A program made the position numbers and the translations under genes. Under the pieces are notes generated by a model that ran no database searches, had not been told where the DNA came from, and saw only the letters and a program-made list of their open reading frames with translations. A stretch of DNA of 64,000 bases from CAWAHD01 sp963781785. GTDB taxonomy: Bacteria; Planctomycetota; Planctomycetia; Isosphaerales; Isosphaeraceae. This document shows, piece after piece, positions 1-9,667 of the stretch; within the stretch, counting starts at the first letter, position 1, and every line of letters begins with the position of its first letter. The DNA is taken from contig CAWAHD010000002.1 in assembly GCA_963781785.1 (NCBI GenBank), positions 434,001 to 498,000 on the forward strand, read 5' to 3'.

Positions 1-1
1 C

Positions 2-697
2 GACGTTCACCAGGCCATCGACCATTATGTCGCGAGCATTCCTTACGCCGACATCCTGGCGACCGCAACTCATCTCTCGACCGATATCGACTACCGCGTG
101 GTCTCCGATGTCGAGATGGCCGAGGCACTCGCCCGGCGCGATCGGGCCGGGCCGGCCGAACGGGATTGTTATGCGTCATACGTCAATGAAGCGTTCCTGA
201 CGGCGCTCGAACCCAGGGCCGGCAAGCTCGTTTTCCAGTTCAGCTTCGGCGCAGAGCCGTTGCCTTTCGAGACGGCCAGCCGGCTCTCGCAGCGCACGAT
301 CGGCCAGGTCGCCGAGCTGATCGGCCGGCATCCCAAACTCAGGTTTCAGTGCTTCCTCGCCAGCCGCCATGCCAACCAGTCGATGTGCACTCTGGTTCGA
401 GAACTGCCCAACCTGAGCCTGGCAGGTTACTGGTGGCACAACTTCTTTCCGGACGTGATTGCCCAGGTGATGCGCGAACGGCTCGACATGGTCCCGGCCA
501 CCAAGCAGTTGGGGTTCTTCTCCGACGCTTATAGCGCAGAATGGTCGTACGCCAAGGCCGTTTTGGTGCGCAAGATACTCGCCAGAGTGCTGGCCGAGCG
601 GATCGAGTTCGGTCAGCTCGACCAGTCCAGTGCTCTGGAATGGACCCGCGCGATATTTTACGAAACCCCGCAAACGCTCCTGGGCATGCACCCGTAG
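2..697 (+). CDS. Uronate isomerase-like amidohydrolase, C-terminal part (5' end outside window)
   Basis: The frame is open from the first bases of the window, so the gene starts upstream and about 231 C-terminal codons are seen. The segment with YWWHNFFPD, followed by a KQLGFFSDAYSAEWSYAKAV stretch and a final TPQTLLGMHP, resembles the C-terminal region of planctomycete glucuronate/uronate isomerase-like proteins of the amidohydrolase superfamily (TIM barrel). In the known family these enzymes isomerise hexuronates to keto acids. The metal-binding N-terminal histidines lie outside the window, so substrate and activity cannot be judged. It ends 30 bp before the polX start, on the same strand. 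A GTG at 98 is internal and not the likely start. The family call is by resemblance only. Confidence 0.5.
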   Translation, partial: DVHQAIDHYVASIPYADILATATHLSTDIDYRVVSDVEMAEALARRDRAGPAERDCYASYVNEAFLTALEPRAGKLVFQFSFGAEPLPFETASRLSQRTIGQVAELIGRHPKLRFQCFLASRHANQSMCTLVRELPNLSLAGYWWHNFFPDVIAQVMRERLDMVPATKQLGFFSDAYSAEWSYAKAVLVRKILARVLAERIEFGQLDQSSALEWTRAIFYETPQTLLGMHP

Positions 698-727
698 CCC
701 GCAACGTGCGAAGTGAGGTGGCCTCCA

Positions 728-2459
728 ATGGAAACCGAGCGGATTGCCCGGATCATCGACGAGATGGGGACCTTGCTGGAGATCCGAGGGGAAAACCCGT
801 TCCGCTGCCGCGCCTATCACGCGGCCGCCCAGGCGCTGGCGAGCTTGCCGGCAGACCTGACCGACATGATCGCCTCCGGCAGCCTGAAAGAAGTCGCGGG
901 CATCGGCGAGACGATGCATGCCAAGCTCGTGCAGCTTGCGACGACGGGGCACCTGCCGGCGTACGACGATCTGAGGCGGAGCACGCCGCCGGGATTGGTC
1001 GCCTTGCTCCGGATTCCGGGGCTCGGCCCGAAGAAGATCAAGGCGCTGCATGAAGAGCTCAAGATCGAGAGCCTGGCGGACCTCCGGGCGGCAGCCGAGT
1101 CGAAACAGATCGCCGGCCTGAAAGGCTTCGGCGAGAAGACCGAGGCCAAGATCCTCGAGGGGATCGCGTTTGTCGAGAAATCGGGCGAGCGGATCTTGCA
1201 GAGCACCGCAATGCGTCTGGTGGCGCCGATCCTCGAGGCCGTGCGAGCCCTGCCTCAAGTGATTCGCGCCGAGGTCTGCGGAAGCCTGCGCCGGCGTGCC
1301 GAGACGATCGGCGATCTCGACGTCCTCTTCAGCTCGAAGAACGCTCCCGCGGTCCTGGAAAAGTTCGTCAAGCTCCCCCAGGTCGCCACGGTGCTCGCCC
1401 ACGGACCGACGAAGGCCAGCGTACGCCTGGCCGAAGGCGTGCAATGCGACCTGCGGGGAGTCGAAGACGCGCAATATCCGTTTGCTCTCCATTACTTCAC
1501 GGGCTCGAAAGCTCATAATATCGCGATCCGGCGGCGTGCACTCGCGCGCGGACTCACCTTGAATGAGTATGCCCTCACGGGCGCCAAGGGCCCGGTTCCT
1601 TGCCGCACCGAAGCCGATCTGTTCGAGGCGCTCTCGCTCGCCGAGATTCCGCCCGAGCTCCGGGAAGACCAGGGCGAGATCGAGGCTGCGGAGGCAGGGA
1701 ACCTGCCCGAATTGATCGAGCCGGCCGATCTGACCGGCACGTTCCATTGCCACACCGACTGGAGCGATGGCGCCGCCACTCTCGCCGAGATGGCGCAGGC
1801 GGCCCGGTCGCGGGGCATGAAGTATCTGGGAATCGCCGATCATTCCCGGTCGGCGGGTTACGCCGGAGGCTTGAGCATCGAGCGTGTGCGTGCACAATGG
1901 TCGGAGATCGACGCCCTGAACGAGACGTTCGGGGGCAAGTTTCACCTTTTCAAGGGCACCGAGTGCGACATTCTTGCCGACGGCTCGCTCGATTATCCCG
2001 ACGAATTGCTTGCTGGATTCGATTATGTCGTGGCGAGCGTGCATTCGCATTTCACTCTGCCGCGCGACGAGATGACCCGCCGCCTGGTGAAGGCGGCGTC
2101 GAACCCGCGAGTCACCATGCTGGGCCATCCGACCGGCCGGCTGCTTCTGGCACGGGATGGTTATGCCGTCGACCTGGACGCGGTCATCGACGCGGCCGCC
2201 GCGGCGAATACCATGATCGAGATCAATGCGAATCCGCACCGGCTGGACCTCGACGCCGTTCACTGCCGCCGCGCGCGTTCCGAAAGGAGTCATGATTGTC
2301 ATCAATCCAGACGCACATTCCGAAGGCGGTTTGGACGATCTAGAATATGGGGTCTCGGTGGCCCGCCGTGGCTGGTTGACCAAAGCCGACGTGGCCAACA
2401 CGGGATCGCTGTCCACGGTAACCCGCCGGATCGCCGAGTTCCGTGCCCGAGTTCCTTGA
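728..2459 (+). CDS. polX: DNA polymerase/3'-5' exonuclease PolX with PHP domain, disrupted by a frameshift near 2262-2285
   Basis: Bacterial family X polymerase fused to a PHP phosphoesterase domain, a repair polymerase with 3'-5' exonuclease. The order is an N-terminal 8-kDa-like region with helix-hairpin-helix motifs (IPGLGPKKIKAL, GLKGFGEKTEAKI), a palm with GSLRRRAETIGDLD carrying the metal-binding aspartates, then PHP motifs FHCHTDWSDG, GIADHS, VHSH and GHPTGRLL. After NPHRLDLD at about 2255 the frame changes. The last PHP motif, INPDAHS, and the C-terminus (ending RRIAEFRARVP at 2459) are one frame away. The span 728-2459 is one nucleotide more than a multiple of three, which fits a single inserted base in the GC-rich run near 2268-2280, and a repaired length of about 576 aa, normal for PolX. 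The ATG at 728 (METERIARI) is preferred over the GTG at 713. Confidence 0.85.
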
Positions 2460-2830
2460 GCCGGCACGACTTGGTCGTTTGTGCCTTGTCCTTTATTGCC
2501 GCATCGGGTGGCCCGGATGAGGGCGTCCACATGAGGCCAAAGGAAAACGAGATCACGCCCAGCCCTTGCGGGGGGTGGGTCGCCTCCTATAATGAAGATT
2601 GAGCGAACAGGGATGATTGGTTGGATCATACCCAGCCCGATTCCCTGAGGAAGGATCCGTCGCTGTCGAATTCCGGAAGGATCGCGCAGTCGCAACGACA
2701 ATCCGGATCCCGTTGCCATGGGTTGGTTCTGCCGGTTTTGAGTGCCGTGCCGGCGGGAGGAGAACGTTCGTCGTCCAGGGTCGGATCAAGATCATACTCG
2801 TCGCTCTTATCGATTTTCAGGGAAAAACCA
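2460..2830. other. Intergenic region with a candidate promoter
   Basis: About 370 bases between the end of polX and DUF2203. Reading frames that cross it do not look like protein. Apart from the promoter-like pair at 2566-2593, nothing else is recognised. Confidence 0.5.
2566..2593 (+). promoter_or_regulatory. Candidate sigma-70 promoter for the DUF2203-cmk-plsC run
   Basis: A TTGCGG box at 2566-2571 is separated by 16 bp from a perfect TATAAT at 2588-2593. It is the only good match in the intergenic gap and would give a leader of about 230 nt before the DUF2203 ATG. Inferred from sequence only. Confidence 0.45.
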
Positions 2831-3286
2831 ATGGCCCCAGCCAAGCCGTCCGCCGGGAAGAAACGCAAGTACTTCACAGTCGAAGAGGCCAACAAGGCGC
2901 TGCCGCTCGTCCGGATGATCGTCAGCGACATTGTTCGTCAGGATCGGATCGTGGAGGACTTGCAGCAGAGGCTTTCGTCTCTGACGAAGGAACGGCGGCG
3001 GCCGTCGAACGATCTCTACTCGGAAGAGCTCGCGCAGAGCCAGGCCGAGCTCGACGCCGAGGAAGTCAAGCTCCGGTCGTACGTCGAAGAGCTCAAGCGC
3101 CTCGGCGTGGAGTTCAAGGGACCTGACGGACTCTGTGACTTTTACAGCATCATGGACGGCCGCGAAGTCTTCCTGTGCTGGCGGCTCGGGGAGCCTGAGG
3201 TTTCGTTCTGGCACGATCTTGACGCCGGCTTCGCCGGGCGTCAGCCTCTCCTGGCCAGTCGGAAGCTCCAAGAAATCGCGGATTAG
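2831..3286 (+). CDS. DUF2203 family protein
   Basis: A 151-residue soluble protein starting MAPAKPSAGKKRKYFTVEEANKALPLV. The FTVEEANKALPLV opening, a charged, probably coiled-coil middle (residues about 35-85), and the tail with GLCDFY, EVFLCWRLGE and FWHDLD are the hallmarks of the DUF2203 family, whose function is unknown. The ATG at 2831 is chosen because upstream codons in frame do not resemble the family. A longer frame from 2621 exists but is low-complexity. It is followed after 55 bp by cytidylate kinase and is probably cotranscribed with it. Confidence 0.85.
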   Translation: MAPAKPSAGKKRKYFTVEEANKALPLVRMIVSDIVRQDRIVEDLQQRLSSLTKERRRPSNDLYSEELAQSQAELDAEEVKLRSYVEELKRLGVEFKGPDGLCDFYSIMDGREVFLCWRLGEPEVSFWHDLDAGFAGRQPLLASRKLQEIAD

Positions 3287-3341
3287 GGACCACATTCGGC
3301 GGCTTGCCAATCAAACAGGGGCTCACTCCCTGGCAACTCTC

Positions 3342-4025
3342 ATGCACCGCGTCGTCACAATCGACGGGCCGGCCGGAGCCGGCAAGAGCACGGTGGCGCG
3401 ACGGTTGGCAGACCGGCTGGGCTGGCGTTTCCTCGACACAGGGGCCATGTACCGGGCCGTCACCCTGGCGGCCATCCGCACAGCCGTTGAACTGACCAGT
3501 GACGCGGCCCTGGCCGACCTGGCAAGAACACTGACTCTCCGGATGCCGCCGGGCCGCGTCCTGCTCGGTGAGGAAGACGTGACCCAGGCCATTCGAGCCC
3601 TCGATGTCACCAGGGCGTCTCATCATATCGCCGACAGCCCGAGCGTTCGCCGCCAGCTCACGATCTGGCAGCGAGCGTTTGCCAGCGACTCCGACCTGGT
3701 CACGGAGGGCCGCGACCAGGGGACGGTCGTTTTCCCGGACGCGTTTCGCAAGTACTATCTCACGGCCAGCGACGAGGAACGGGCGCGGCGACGAGTGACC
3801 GAGTTCTCGGCCCGCGGCGAGCACGCGAGCTTCGAGTCGATCCTGAACGACCAGCGCAACCGCGATGCGCGCGACTCGGCCCGCGCGATCGCCCCGATGA
3901 GGCCCGCTCCCGGCGCCATTGTGGTCGACTCCACAGGACTCACAATCGAAGAGGTTGTCGACCAGATGTGCCGTGACATTCAGGACCACCTGGTCGAACC
4001 CGCTACCACGGCCTCTTCTGCTTGA
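3342..4025 (+). CDS. cmk: Cytidylate kinase
   Basis: Phosphorylates CMP and dCMP with ATP in pyrimidine nucleotide synthesis. The P-loop GPAGAGKSTVARRLA is at residues about 7-22, LDTGAMYRA follows at about 33, and the family motif EGRDQGTVVFPDAF appears where most homologues have EGRDIG. The LID region DEERARRRVTEF and the segment DQRNRDARDSAR are also typical. The length of 227 aa matches stand-alone bacterial Cmk. The ATG at 3342 (MHRVVTIDGPAGAGKS) fits the family start exactly; in-frame codons upstream overlap DUF2203 and are not conserved. It sits between DUF2203 and plsC on the same strand. Confidence 0.95.
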   Translation: MHRVVTIDGPAGAGKSTVARRLADRLGWRFLDTGAMYRAVTLAAIRTAVELTSDAALADLARTLTLRMPPGRVLLGEEDVTQAIRALDVTRASHHIADSPSVRRQLTIWQRAFASDSDLVTEGRDQGTVVFPDAFRKYYLTASDEERARRRVTEFSARGEHASFESILNDQRNRDARDSARAIAPMRPAPGAIVVDSTGLTIEEVVDQMCRDIQDHLVEPATTASSA

Positions 4026-4105
4026 GAGACTTCTGACGGCCGAATTCCCCAACCGGAAATCCGACATCCCTCGAACACGCCAGACTCGCCTGGAGAGATC
4101 CCCCT

Positions 4106-4939
4106 GTGAACGGACCAGACCGTGAACCCGGCGCATCTCTTCCGGCCGCTGGCGGCGGGGTGGAAGCCCTTGATGAGCCGGGAGTTCCGATGCTCGCGAG
4201 CGGCCGGCAACCGCCGGCTGCCCAACCGCCCGCGGCCGCGGCCGCTCCCGGAGTCAAACCACCCTTGCCCGCGCGGGGATCACCTCGCCAGCACGATCGC
4301 ACCATGGCCTTGTTCTTGTGGTACCGCTTCGTGCAGTTGAGCTGTGCGACCCTGGCAGAAGTGGTGATGGGGTGGCGCGCGACTGGACAGCAGAACATAC
4401 CGGATTCCGGAGGCGTCTTGCTGGTTTCCAACCATGTGAGCTTTCTCGACGTTTTTTTTCTGGGCATTCCGCTGAGACGACAGCTCAATTACGTTGCTCG
4501 TTCGACGTTGTTCCTGCCGGTTCTGGGCCCGCTCATCCGCTCGGTTGGTGGTTTTCCGATCCAGCGCGAAGGGATCGGTGCCTCGGGCATGAAGGAAACC
4601 ATGCGGCGGCTCAAGTCGGGCGGCATCGTCACTCTGTTTCCCGAGGGCACTCGCAGCCCTGACGGGGAGCTCGGCCCGCTCAAACCGGGGATCGCCGCAC
4701 TGGCAGCGCGGGTCGGAGTTCCGGTCGTGCCGGCCGGCGTGGCCGGGACGTTCGAAACCTGGCCGCGGAGTCGCCGGTTTCCTCTGCCTCATCCGATTCG
4801 GATCCACTACGGGGCGCCCATTCTGCCGTCGGAGCTGGCCGGTCTCGATATCGACGCTGCCACAGCTCTGATCCGTGACCGGATGCGCGAGAGTCATGAG
4901 CGAGCCCGCCAGGGACTCCGCAATGATCTGAGCTGTTGA
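4106..4939 (+). CDS. plsC: 1-acylglycerol-3-phosphate O-acyltransferase (PlsC family)
   Basis: Membrane-associated acyltransferase for phosphatidic acid synthesis. The catalytic HX4D motif appears as SNHVSFLD, followed by the substrate-binding FPEGTRS motif and the VVPAGVAG block, all in the usual PlsC order. A hydrophobic segment (LFLWYRFVQLSCATLAEVVM) precedes the HX4D motif. The GTG at 4106 has a GGAGAG ribosome-binding site about 10 nt upstream and gives a proline/alanine-rich 66-residue extension. The ATG at 4304 (MALFLWYRF) would give the usual family length, and either could be used. It lies downstream of cmk with an 80-bp gap. Confidence 0.85.
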   Translation: MNGPDREPGASLPAAGGGVEALDEPGVPMLASGRQPPAAQPPAAAAAPGVKPPLPARGSPRQHDRTMALFLWYRFVQLSCATLAEVVMGWRATGQQNIPDSGGVLLVSNHVSFLDVFFLGIPLRRQLNYVARSTLFLPVLGPLIRSVGGFPIQREGIGASGMKETMRRLKSGGIVTLFPEGTRSPDGELGPLKPGIAALAARVGVPVVPAGVAGTFETWPRSRRFPLPHPIRIHYGAPILPSELAGLDIDAATALIRDRMRESHERARQGLRNDLSC

Positions 4940-5013
4940 CGGACGCCGGGACCTGCGGCAAGGGGTCTTCAAGCAGCTCACCAGGCAATCTTGGCTTCGA
5001 AGAAAGGATTGAC

Positions 5014-6000
5014 ATGAACAGCGACCTCAAGCGGCGCGATCTCGTTCTGGGTGCGACGGCGCTCGCCGCCGTCGGATTGACGGGCGCAAAACTCAACGAG
5101 CAGGGCGGGGCCGAGCCCGCGAGCGACTCTGCCCGGCAGGCTCCGGAAGTCCGGCCGCAAACCGAGGAGATCGCAGGCCACTTTCGGCTGGGACTCAATA
5201 CGAGCACCATCCGCGGCCAGAAGCTGCCGATTGTCGAGGAGATCGCCATCGCGCAGAAGGCCGGTTACCACGCACTCGAGCCGTGGATCGATGAGCTCGA
5301 GCGGTACAAGGCGGAAGGCGGATCGCTTGAAGACCTGGGGAAGCGGCTGCGCGACGCTCAGATCACGGTCGAGAGCGCGATCGGGTTTTTCGATTGGGTT
5401 GTCGACGATAAAGAGCAGCGCCGCCGGGGCTTCGAGTCCGCGCGCCGAGCCATGGACCTGGTCCGGCGGATCGGCGGCAAGCGCCTGGCCGCACCACCTG
5501 CGGGAGCAACCGGCATTGCCATGACGAATTTGCTCGCCATCGCCGAGCGCTATCGGGCACTCCTCGAGCTGGGTGACACGATGCAGGTTGTTCCCCAGGT
5601 CGAAGTCTGGGGCGGATCCAAAACCCTGAGCCGCCTGGGCGAGGCCGCCTGCGTCGCCGTTGCGGCCGACCACCCAAAAGCATGCATCCTCGCCGACGTC
5701 TACCACCTCTATCGGGGCGGGTCGGGCTTTGGCGGAATCAACCTGCTCGGCGGCCGCTCGATTCACGTGTTTCACTTCAATGACTACCCGGCCGACCCAC
5801 CGCGTGAGAAAACCACGGATGCACATCGCGTCTTTCCGGGCGACGGCGTCGCCCCGCTCAAATCGCTGCTCCATGACCTGGCGGCCGGCGGGTTTCAGGT
5901 CACGCTCTCGCTCGAGCTGTTCAATCGCAGCTACTGGGCTCAGGATCCCTTCGTCGTCGCCCGGACCGGTCTGGAAAAGATGAAGTCTTTGCTGACTTGA
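5014..6000 (+). CDS. Tat-exported sugar phosphate isomerase/epimerase (xylose isomerase-like TIM barrel)
   Basis: A protein of 328 aa with an N-terminal Tat-like signal (KRRDLVLGATALAAVGLTG), then an AP-endonuclease-2/xylose-isomerase-like TIM barrel. Diagnostic features are FRLGLNTSTIRG at the first strand, AGYHALEPWIDEL, then VPQVEVWGG, ILADVYHLYRGG, HVFHFNDYP and SLELFNRSYW carrying the usual acidic and histidine metal ligands. The family isomerises or epimerises sugars; the substrate cannot be told. The ATG at 5014 follows a GAAAGG Shine-Dalgarno sequence. The next gene begins 20 bp downstream. Confidence 0.85.
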   Translation: MNSDLKRRDLVLGATALAAVGLTGAKLNEQGGAEPASDSARQAPEVRPQTEEIAGHFRLGLNTSTIRGQKLPIVEEIAIAQKAGYHALEPWIDELERYKAEGGSLEDLGKRLRDAQITVESAIGFFDWVVDDKEQRRRGFESARRAMDLVRRIGGKRLAAPPAGATGIAMTNLLAIAERYRALLELGDTMQVVPQVEVWGGSKTLSRLGEAACVAVAADHPKACILADVYHLYRGGSGFGGINLLGGRSIHVFHFNDYPADPPREKTTDAHRVFPGDGVAPLKSLLHDLAAGGFQVTLSLELFNRSYWAQDPFVVARTGLEKMKSLLT

Positions 6001-6019
6001 AGAAGGGAGATACGAGCAA

Positions 6020-7949
6020 ATGCCCGGGCTCGTCCCGCGGTCACCGAAGTGGTTGTGGGTCACGGTGCTGGTTCTGATCCTGGCAGGCCTGGGCCTGTAC
6101 TGGGGCTTCGCCCGACTCCATCGTGAGCCCGACTTGGTCACGCTCGGTGCTCGGGCATACGCCAGGCGCGACTTCAGCAAGGCGGCCGAGCTGGCGCGAC
6201 GGCGGCTGAAGGCGGCACCTCAGGATGTCGAAGCGCGGCGATTGCTCGCTCGGTCAACGGCCCGGCTCGGTCGAGACGGGCCGGCGAACGCCCTGTTCGC
6301 CATGCTCGGATCCGACGCTCTGCGAGCCGAAGACCTTTATCTGCTGGGACGCGGCCTCCTGCGATCGGGCAGGGGCCGGGAAGCCGAGGCGGTCTGGCAG
6401 AAGGCGGTCGCTCTTGAGCCCGATCACGCCGAGGCCCTCGACCAGCTCGTCGCGGTCCTCGTGGGACAGCACCGGCTGATCGAAGCGGCCGGCTTTGCCG
6501 AGCGACTGGCACGACAGCCCGGCTTTGAGCTCAACGGCGAGCTCAGCCTGGCATCACTTCGAGCCGAGCTGGGAGACCCGGCCGGCGCTGCGGCCGTGTT
6601 GAACCAGGCCCTGCTGCGGCCTGAGGCCGCACAACTGGATCCGGCATCAAGAGTGCAATATCGCAAGCTTCTGGCACGAACACTCCTGGAGACCGGGCAG
6701 CCCGCACCGGCCAGGGCGGCGCTCGACGATGCTCTCAAGACCGGCAGCGATATTCAGGCATCCTGGCTTTTGAGCCGCGCCGCTTTGCAACAAGGAAAGA
6801 AAGGCGAAGCCGAGGCCGCTCTCAATGCCGCGGGTACGTATCGCGCGGGCCATCCGCTCGAGTGGGAGCCGTCTCCATTTGTCGGCGAAGGCCGATGCGC
6901 GAAGTGCCACCGCGAGATCTTCCAGGCGCACCGGGCTGGGCGGCACGCCTCGACGTTGCTGAAAGCAGAAGGCCTGGCGGAGTTTCCCTTCCCGGCCGGC
7001 GCCATTCCCGATCCGGACCGTCCGGCCGTCTCACATCGGTTTTCCAAGGAACGCGGCCGAGTCGAGTTTCAAACCGCAACGGACGGCCGCGTCCATCGCG
7101 CCGTCCTCGCTTATGCATTCGGCTCGCCCGATCATTATGTCTCGTTCGTGGGCAACGACGAGCAAGGCCAACCGCTGATTATCAGGCTCTCCCGGTATCA
7201 GTCGGGGCAGGAGTCGGGCTGGGTGCGGACGACCGGGCATTCCGCAGGCGGTGATCCGGGTGACGCCTCTCTCGGTAAGCCGCTCGAGGCCGCCGACGGA
7301 GTCTATCGATGCCTGTTCTGCCACACGACAGCCCCCAGCGCGGTGCTCAAGCAGGTCGGTCCGGAGTCCGGCGACCGGGGAATCGGCTGCGAGCGGTGCC
7401 ATGGGCCGGGCGGCAATCATCTCCAGGCCGTGGAAACTCAGTTTGCCGACTCGGCGATCGTGAGCCCTGGCGCCGCGTCGGGCGAGGCCCGGCTCGGACT
7501 CTGCGGCCAGTGCCACGGGCATCATCAGCAATCGCCGCTGCCACGCCATGATCCATTCTGGATCCGGTTTCAGGCGAACACGCTCACGTGGAGCCGTTGC
7601 TTTACCGCCAGTCTTGGTGCGCTCGACTGCGTCACCTGCCACGACCCGCATCATGACGCCGAACACGCGGCCGCGTTCTACGAACAAAAGTGCCTGACGT
7701 GCCATTCGGGCGAAGGACGCAGGATTGAGAGCGGAGCACCGAAGAAAGCTTCGAAACGCGCGCCCCAGGCCGAGCAACGACGAACCCTCTTCCAAACGCC
7801 AGCCGCTCGCCGTCTGCCCGGTCAGCCCCGCCAAAGGCTGCCTGCCGTGTCACATGCCGCCCTATCGAAGCGAACCCCTTCACGCCACGTTCGCGGATCA
7901 CTACATCCGAGTTCATGCCCGCGATGACCCACCGAGAAACGGCCTGTAG
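6020..7949 (+). CDS. TPR-containing multihaem cytochrome c, frameshifted near 7720-7830
   Basis: An N-terminal membrane anchor (residues about 12-28), then TPR-like helices to about residue 275, then a cytochrome c554-like multihaem region with CAKCH, CLFCH, CERCH, CGQCH, CVTCH and CLTCH haem sites. In the first frame the protein runs into implausible arginine/proline-rich sequence and stops at 7927. The +1 frame instead gives CPVSPAKGCLPCHMPPYRSEPLHATFADHYIRVH, the expected end of this family with a seventh haem site, and stops at 7949. One inserted base between about 7720 and 7830 explains this. The protein is likely periplasmic and electron-carrying, but its partner is not known. The ATG at 6020 follows AAGGGAG. 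Confidence 0.8.
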
Positions 7950-7974
7950 GTAAAAAGTCACCCAATCATGCATT

Positions 7975-8027
7975 GTTGCACTTGCGTCTGCGGTGCGACT
8001 CTGGTCTGATAGAGGTGCAAGTGCAAC
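7975..8027. repeat. Inverted repeat with 11-bp perfect arms
   Basis: GTTGCACTTGC (7975-7985) and its exact reverse complement (8017-8027) enclose 31 bases. It lies 25 bp after the cytochrome stop and upstream of the first lipoprotein gene. It has no T-run, so it may be a terminator-like hairpin or an operator. Seen directly; the role is inferred. Confidence 0.6.
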
Positions 8028-8249
8028 TGACGTCCGGATTCGCCGCCAAGACGGAGCCAACGGCTTGACGGGCGATCGGGGTTTTGTCGCGGGGCAGGGA
8101 GACCACCTTCTGGAAAAAATTCAACGCACATGCGATATTGAAGTTGAGTCGTCGACGAATTCTTACGTTTCAGGCAGGTGAAAACGATTCATCGCCTGGA
8201 CCGTCGCACGATGCGTCGCGGCATTTCCAGATTGGAGGAGGTCACTTCA

Positions 8250-8495
8250 GTGACGAAGTACATCGAAGCTCGTTTGACTCAAGGTCCACGGGGTATTCTG
8301 CTCGGCGTCGTGCTGGGCGGTATCACTCTGGCAGGATGCGATTCGGGCGACACGGGAGCCGGCAAGGCACCTCAAGCCGGAGCGGCCGCGCCGGTCGCGG
8401 CCCCGGCCACCACGAACGAAAAACCTGGAAAATCCAAAGGGGATACGACGTCCCGACGACAGCACCAGAAGGAGCAGCCCGGGGCAACGAAGTGA
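8250..8495 (+). CDS. Small lipoprotein (first of two lipoprotein/DUF1559 pairs)
   Basis: An 81-residue protein with a signal sequence ending in the lipobox ITLAGC, so it is predicted to be lipid-anchored after cleavage before the cysteine. The mature part is a short alanine/proline/glycine-rich region followed by a basic tail (KPGKSKGD, RRQHQKEQPGATK). The GTG at 8250 is chosen because a strong GGAGGAGG ribosome-binding site ends 8 nt before it. An in-frame GTG at 8178 lacks one. No family is recognised. It precedes a DUF1559 gene by 86 bp, and the arrangement is repeated at 10088-11494. Confidence 0.65.
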   Translation: MTKYIEARLTQGPRGILLGVVLGGITLAGCDSGDTGAGKAPQAGAAAPVAAPATTNEKPGKSKGDTTSRRQHQKEQPGATK

Positions 8496-8581
8496 CCCAA
8501 GCGGCAGCCCTGGTCGAGCGGTTCATCGAGGTCTTTTTTCTTTCGTCCCTCATCCGATTTTCTTGATCAAAGGATCATCTC

Positions 8582-9667
8582 ATGCGAACAGATTCGCGTA
8601 GCCACCCCAGGGGATTCACCCTGATCGAGCTACTGGTCGTGATCGCGATCATCGCCGTCTTGATCGCGCTCTTGCTTCCGGCCGTCCAGGCCGCCCGCGA
8701 GGCAGCACGGCGCGCGCAATGCACCAACAACATGAAACAGCTCGCGCTCTCCTGTCACAACTACGAGAGCGCCAACGGCACGTTTCCGATGGGCCGGAAC
8801 AATCAAAACTACATCAGCACCGGTGGCGGTCCTCAAGGCTACCACGACGGCTGGGGGCAATTCGGAGCGTTGTTGCTCTTTACTGAGCAGAACGCCCTGT
8901 ACAATGCGATCAACATCTCGCTCGGGCCCTACCAGCTCAGAAACAGCACCTTCCCCGGCATCGGCATCCAGCACCTCTGGTGCCCGAGCGACGCTCTGGT
9001 CATCAACCTCCGGTTCTACGAGCAGCAAGCCGGGTGGGACTGCACGACGATCGGGATCTGCTACACCAGCTATCGCGGAGTCATCGGTACGTTCATGCCG
9101 AACAGCCCTTACCTCACGGCTGTTCTCCAGGCCGAGTCCGGGACGTTTCCCGATACCGGCGGCCCGACCTGGTACAACGGCAACCCCAGCCAGTCTCCCG
9201 TGAAGATCGCCAGCATTACCGACGGCACCAGCAACACGTTCCTGTTCGGCGAGAGCGCCCAGGGAAAGTTGAGCCAGATCGGGTGCGGGCCCGGCGGCGG
9301 TTGTCCGTTTGAAGGCAATGGCTGGTGGGCCGACTCCGATTTCGGCGACGGTACCATGTCGACGTTTTATCCGCCCAACTTGAGGGGGGCGGACTTCACG
9401 ATCTTGCCCAGCAATTGCGACCCGGGCGGCACCGTCGCCGGCGAATCAGCCACCAGCTTCCACCCGGGCGGATGCAACTTCGCCTTCGCCGACGGATCGG
9501 TCCACTTCATCAAGGATTCGGTCAACGCCTGGAACTGGTCCCTGATTCAAAAGGTCCAGCTCACCAATAACTGCATTCCAATCCTCCCGGTGGGCCAGCC
9601 AGTGCCGGTCTACCAGGCTCTCTCGACCCGCAACGGCGGCGAGGTTCTCAGCTCCGACCAGTATTGA
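8582..9667 (+). CDS. DUF1559 family prepilin-like protein (first copy)
   Basis: A 361-aa protein with a type IV prepilin/pseudopilin N-terminus: a short basic leader, GFTLIELLVVIAIIAVLIAL (cleavage after G, Glu at +5) and the AARRAQCTNNMKQLALSCHN continuation. Near the C-terminus is the H-X9-DG signature HPGGCNFAFADGS. DUF1559 proteins are hugely expanded in planctomycetes and are thought to be exported pseudopilin-like proteins of unknown role. The ATG at 8582 is the only start giving a complete leader. A closely related paralogue lies at 10415-11494, with the same order of motifs (NGTFPMGRN, NISLGPYQLRNSTFP, GGPTW, WWADSDFGDG, QALSTRN). Confidence 0.93.
   Translation: MRTDSRSHPRGFTLIELLVVIAIIAVLIALLLPAVQAAREAARRAQCTNNMKQLALSCHNYESANGTFPMGRNNQNYISTGGGPQGYHDGWGQFGALLLFTEQNALYNAINISLGPYQLRNSTFPGIGIQHLWCPSDALVINLRFYEQQAGWDCTTIGICYTSYRGVIGTFMPNSPYLTAVLQAESGTFPDTGGPTWYNGNPSQSPVKIASITDGTSNTFLFGESAQGKLSQIGCGPGGGCPFEGNGWWADSDFGDGTMSTFYPPNLRGADFTILPSNCDPGGTVAGESATSFHPGGCNFAFADGSVHFIKDSVNAWNWSLIQKVQLTNNCIPILPVGQPVPVYQALSTRNGGEVLSSDQY

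Noticed and set aside
176..2719. Long minus-strand open frame opposite polX
   Set aside because: Its translation is arginine-rich with no domain, while the plus strand carries clear PolX/PHP motifs. It is an antisense shadow of GC-rich codon usage.
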